From contig CM082591.2 of assembly GCA_040954595.2 (NCBI GenBank), positions 2,108,001-2,172,000 of the forward strand: a DNA stretch of 64,000 bases, in the 5' to 3' direction. The position numbers and the translations under genes are program-made. The notes under the pieces are model-generated. The model made no database searches. It was not told where the DNA came from and saw only the letters and a list, made by a program, of their open reading frames with translations. The DNA comes from Balanoglossus misakiensis. Taxonomy: Eukaryota; Hemichordata. Shown here one piece after another: positions 61,840 through 64,000 of the stretch (position 1 is its first letter; the number at the start of each line of letters is the position of its first letter).

Positions 61840-64000
61840 ATGGAAATATCAGACGCAGAAGCACAGGATGGTGGCAGTGAAATGTTCGACCATGTTCTGT
61901 ACTCAACAGTGACATTTATATTCGGTGTCGCCGTCCTCATCAAGTATTTTCGCAATGAACTCCGCGTGGGCGTGAGAAGTATAGCCGCAATGTTTGTTCT
62001 GTTTGTTGGCGAGCCGCTCTGTCAGTTTGCCATCGGCGGACACTTCGGCCTCGTTATATTTATGCTCTGGTGCTCTGTTACTTATATCGCTCTTCCAGCA
62101 AATCATCTTGACATCAGCGACAAAGCTATTCTTATCACAGGTAATATACACGGCACGAAGGGTACCGCCCCAAACGTAGGGGGGGGGGGGGGGGGTTCAG
62201 TTCACGTCCAGCTAATTTAACATGCGTTCAGTTATTCAGGAAATATATTTCGCCATGTATAACTTTTACAATTACAGTTACAAAGACAGGAATATACAGT
62301 CTGTCAATACTAACATTTCTTTTTGTGTGTGCGTTTCCATGGTGACAGGTTGTGATAGTGGTCTAGGCCATGCATTAGCGAAGTACTGCGACCAGAGAGG
62401 TTTCCGAGTCTTTGCTGGGTGTCTTCAGAAAGAAGGGCAAGGTGCTTTACAATTGGTCAGCAGCTGCTCAAATAACTTAACAGTATTACAGTTGGATGTG
62501 ACGAAGGAAGATGAAATTCAGGAAAGCCGGAGACTTGTTGAAGAAAACCTGGAAGGTGATGGTGAGTGAACTTTTTTGTGTGGTGGAAATCCCAGGTAAA
62601 CTGTGAGCCATTATAACAGTACAAATTAAATTATTTTTTTTTAAAATTAACATTCAATTTAATTAAAAAATGCATTCATTTTCTTTAAACCAATTCTTGA
62701 ACAGGTTTGTGGGGCATAGTCAACAATGCCGGTGTGTTCTCCTTCATGGATATCGAGTTGACACCAATGCATATGTACAGAGATATGCTGGAAGTCAATT
62801 GCCTGGGTATTGTGAGAATGGTTCAAGTATTCCTGCCCATGATCAGAGAAGCCAAGGGGAGAATTGTCAACATATCAAGTACATATGGTAAGTCATGGAA
62901 AAGGACTACTCGAAAATAGTATTAACATACTGACATGACCACACAGGTGATTTTAATTGGGGTGTTAGGGGTCTTCAGTGGAAAGGCCCCCTGGCAAAGG
63001 GGATTTGAAAGGGTGTTCGTTATAACCAGTTGTCCAGATTAGACAGGGTTCGGTTTAGTCAGGTTTTACCACATAAGCAGTGTTAAAATTTCAGATTCCC
63101 TTCATACGTTTATAATAAACAGAGTTTGTACATTTTGCATGTTTGCAGGCAGAGTGCCCTTGATGGGAATGAGTGCGTACAATATCTCCAAAGCCGGGGT
63201 GGAGATCTTTACGGATGTTTTGCGGCAAGAAATGAAGAAGTGGCAGATAAGTGTCTCTGTGGTTCAACCGTATGGGTTTCTGACAGGTAAGCCATAAATA
63301 TTGACAGATATATGCTTCATAAATAAATGTCAACAACCTACAACCTTACAAAATTATGTTTACTGCGTAGACAACGCTCCCCTACAGTCTTCAGGCTCAA
63401 TAAAGTAAACATTGCTTGTGCGACTCGAATCTGGGAGAAAGGTAGACATAGTCCAGCGCGTACCAGACCTGTATTCTGCCAAGAAGTACAGTCAGGGTCA
63501 CCTCTCATAGCATACAACAGAAACAATAGCACAGGCAAGATCAGGCTACGTAGGAGCTACAAAATCGATAGTGGCAATCATCAAGAAGGTCAACTCATCA
63601 TTAGCTCAGTGTTAGCTAATAGACCATTTTCCAAGCTCAACGAGATCTCGCGAGATCTCGCGTGGCTAGCTGTATTGATAGTTTCACTCATCCTCCTAAC
63701 AGCGTGCACGGCCCGAGACAAGATGGAACTGGCGTATCAATCCATGGTGCGCGACCTTTCCCCTGCGATCAGACAACTCTACGGAACCCGGTACTTCGAG
63801 GACTACCACAGGGAGATCGTGCAGCAAGAAGGGCGCCCTCTACGGACGACCGAGACCTTGTCTGACGACAGCCGTTTTCTCTGCCGATGCGTTCGCGATG
63901 CGCTCTTGTCGCGTCGTCCACAAGCCCGATACCCGGAAGGTCCAGGCGCTAGACTCGCTATGTTTTTGGCAGACCACCTGCCGGACGCCATCTTGGATTT
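61840..64000 (+). CDS. Short-chain dehydrogenase, HSD17B2/RDH-like (3' end off window)
   Basis: Five exons are visible: 61840-62140, 62349-62561, 62705-62887, 63149-63286, 63703 to the edge; all junctions are phase 1. 377 codons are present and only the extreme C-terminus is missing. Two or three hydrophobic helices (about 15-90) precede the Rossmann fold. TGCDSGLG at 100-107 binds the cofactor, NNAG is at 178-181, the catalytic Ser is 229 or 230 (NISS), and Tyr243-Lys247 form YNISK. The family is classical SDR, closest in layout to 17-beta-HSD type 2: membrane N-terminus, KYCDQRGFRVFAGCL, KGRIVNISS, and a C-terminal ARLAMFLADHLPDAILD like HSD17B2's LAHYLP segment. The expected reaction is NAD(H)-dependent oxidation of a steroid or retinol at the ER membrane. 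The substrate is inferred from family only. The usual PGGF loop reads PYGF here. Confidence 0.9.
63030..63071 (+). repeat. Dispersed repeat, copy in SDR intron 3
   Basis: The core CCAGATTAGACAGGGTT is the near reverse complement of the segment at 16220-16262. It is a short relic of an interspersed element. Confidence 0.55.
63620..63668 (+). repeat. TCTCGCGAGA-type repeat, copy 3 (SDR intron 4)
   Basis: AGACCATTTTCCAAGCTC is followed by GAGATCTCGCGAGATCTCGC. TCTCGCGAGA is at 63646-63655. It is the cleanest of the three copies. Confidence 0.65.

Overview
This is a nuclear genome window from an animal, most likely a marine invertebrate. Genes are split by many short GT-AG introns. AT-rich, repeat-dense spacers lie between them, with microsatellites, hairpin MITEs and one 4-kb fold-back transposon. 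The gene set (LRRIQ1, a NAP1L1-type nucleosome assembly protein, MOB2, CD225/dispanin genes, an HSD17B2-like SDR, an intronless rhodopsin-class GPCR) suggests an invertebrate deuterostome such as a hemichordate, cephalochordate or echinoderm. A lophotrochozoan cannot be excluded from sequence alone. No bacterial or organellar features were seen.

Layout. 1-11480: no gene I can support; microsatellites and small hairpins. 11481-12572 (+): single-exon GPCR of the melatonin-receptor-like type. 15678-24344 (+): LRRIQ1, 24 coding exons, 1584 aa, every junction reconciled in phase. 24950-30899 (+): NAP1L1-like histone chaperone, a non-coding first exon plus 13 coding exons, 414 aa, ending in a CKQQ prenylation-type tail. 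36189-42053 (-): MOB2, 5 coding exons, 237 aa, convergent to NAP1L. 42100-48460: gene-poor, with MITEs and a pentanucleotide array. 48466-52503: a fold-back (TU/FB-like) transposon with 1.1-1.2 kb inverted arms built on a 63-bp minisatellite, flanked by a perfect 6-bp duplication. 52691-60928: four CD225/dispanin genes, two on the minus strand (A, B) and two on the plus strand (C, D), with B and C divergent about a 1-kb shared upstream region. 61840 to the right edge (+): five exons of an HSD17B2-like short-chain dehydrogenase whose last codons run off the window.

How the genes relate. The products do not form one pathway: cilium-associated scaffold, histone chaperone, NDR-kinase co-factor, membrane-curving dispanins, steroid/retinoid-type oxidoreductase. 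The notable point is linkage. NAP1L, MOB2 and IFITM-type CD225 genes also lie together on human 11p15, and NAP1L1 and LRRIQ1 share human 12q21. The window may therefore preserve an ancient bilaterian gene neighbourhood. The four dispanins share intron positions and phases, so they arose by local duplication.

Exon coordinates were derived by hand from splice consensus plus reading-frame and family similarity. UTRs, promoters and poly(A) sites are inferred from motifs only.
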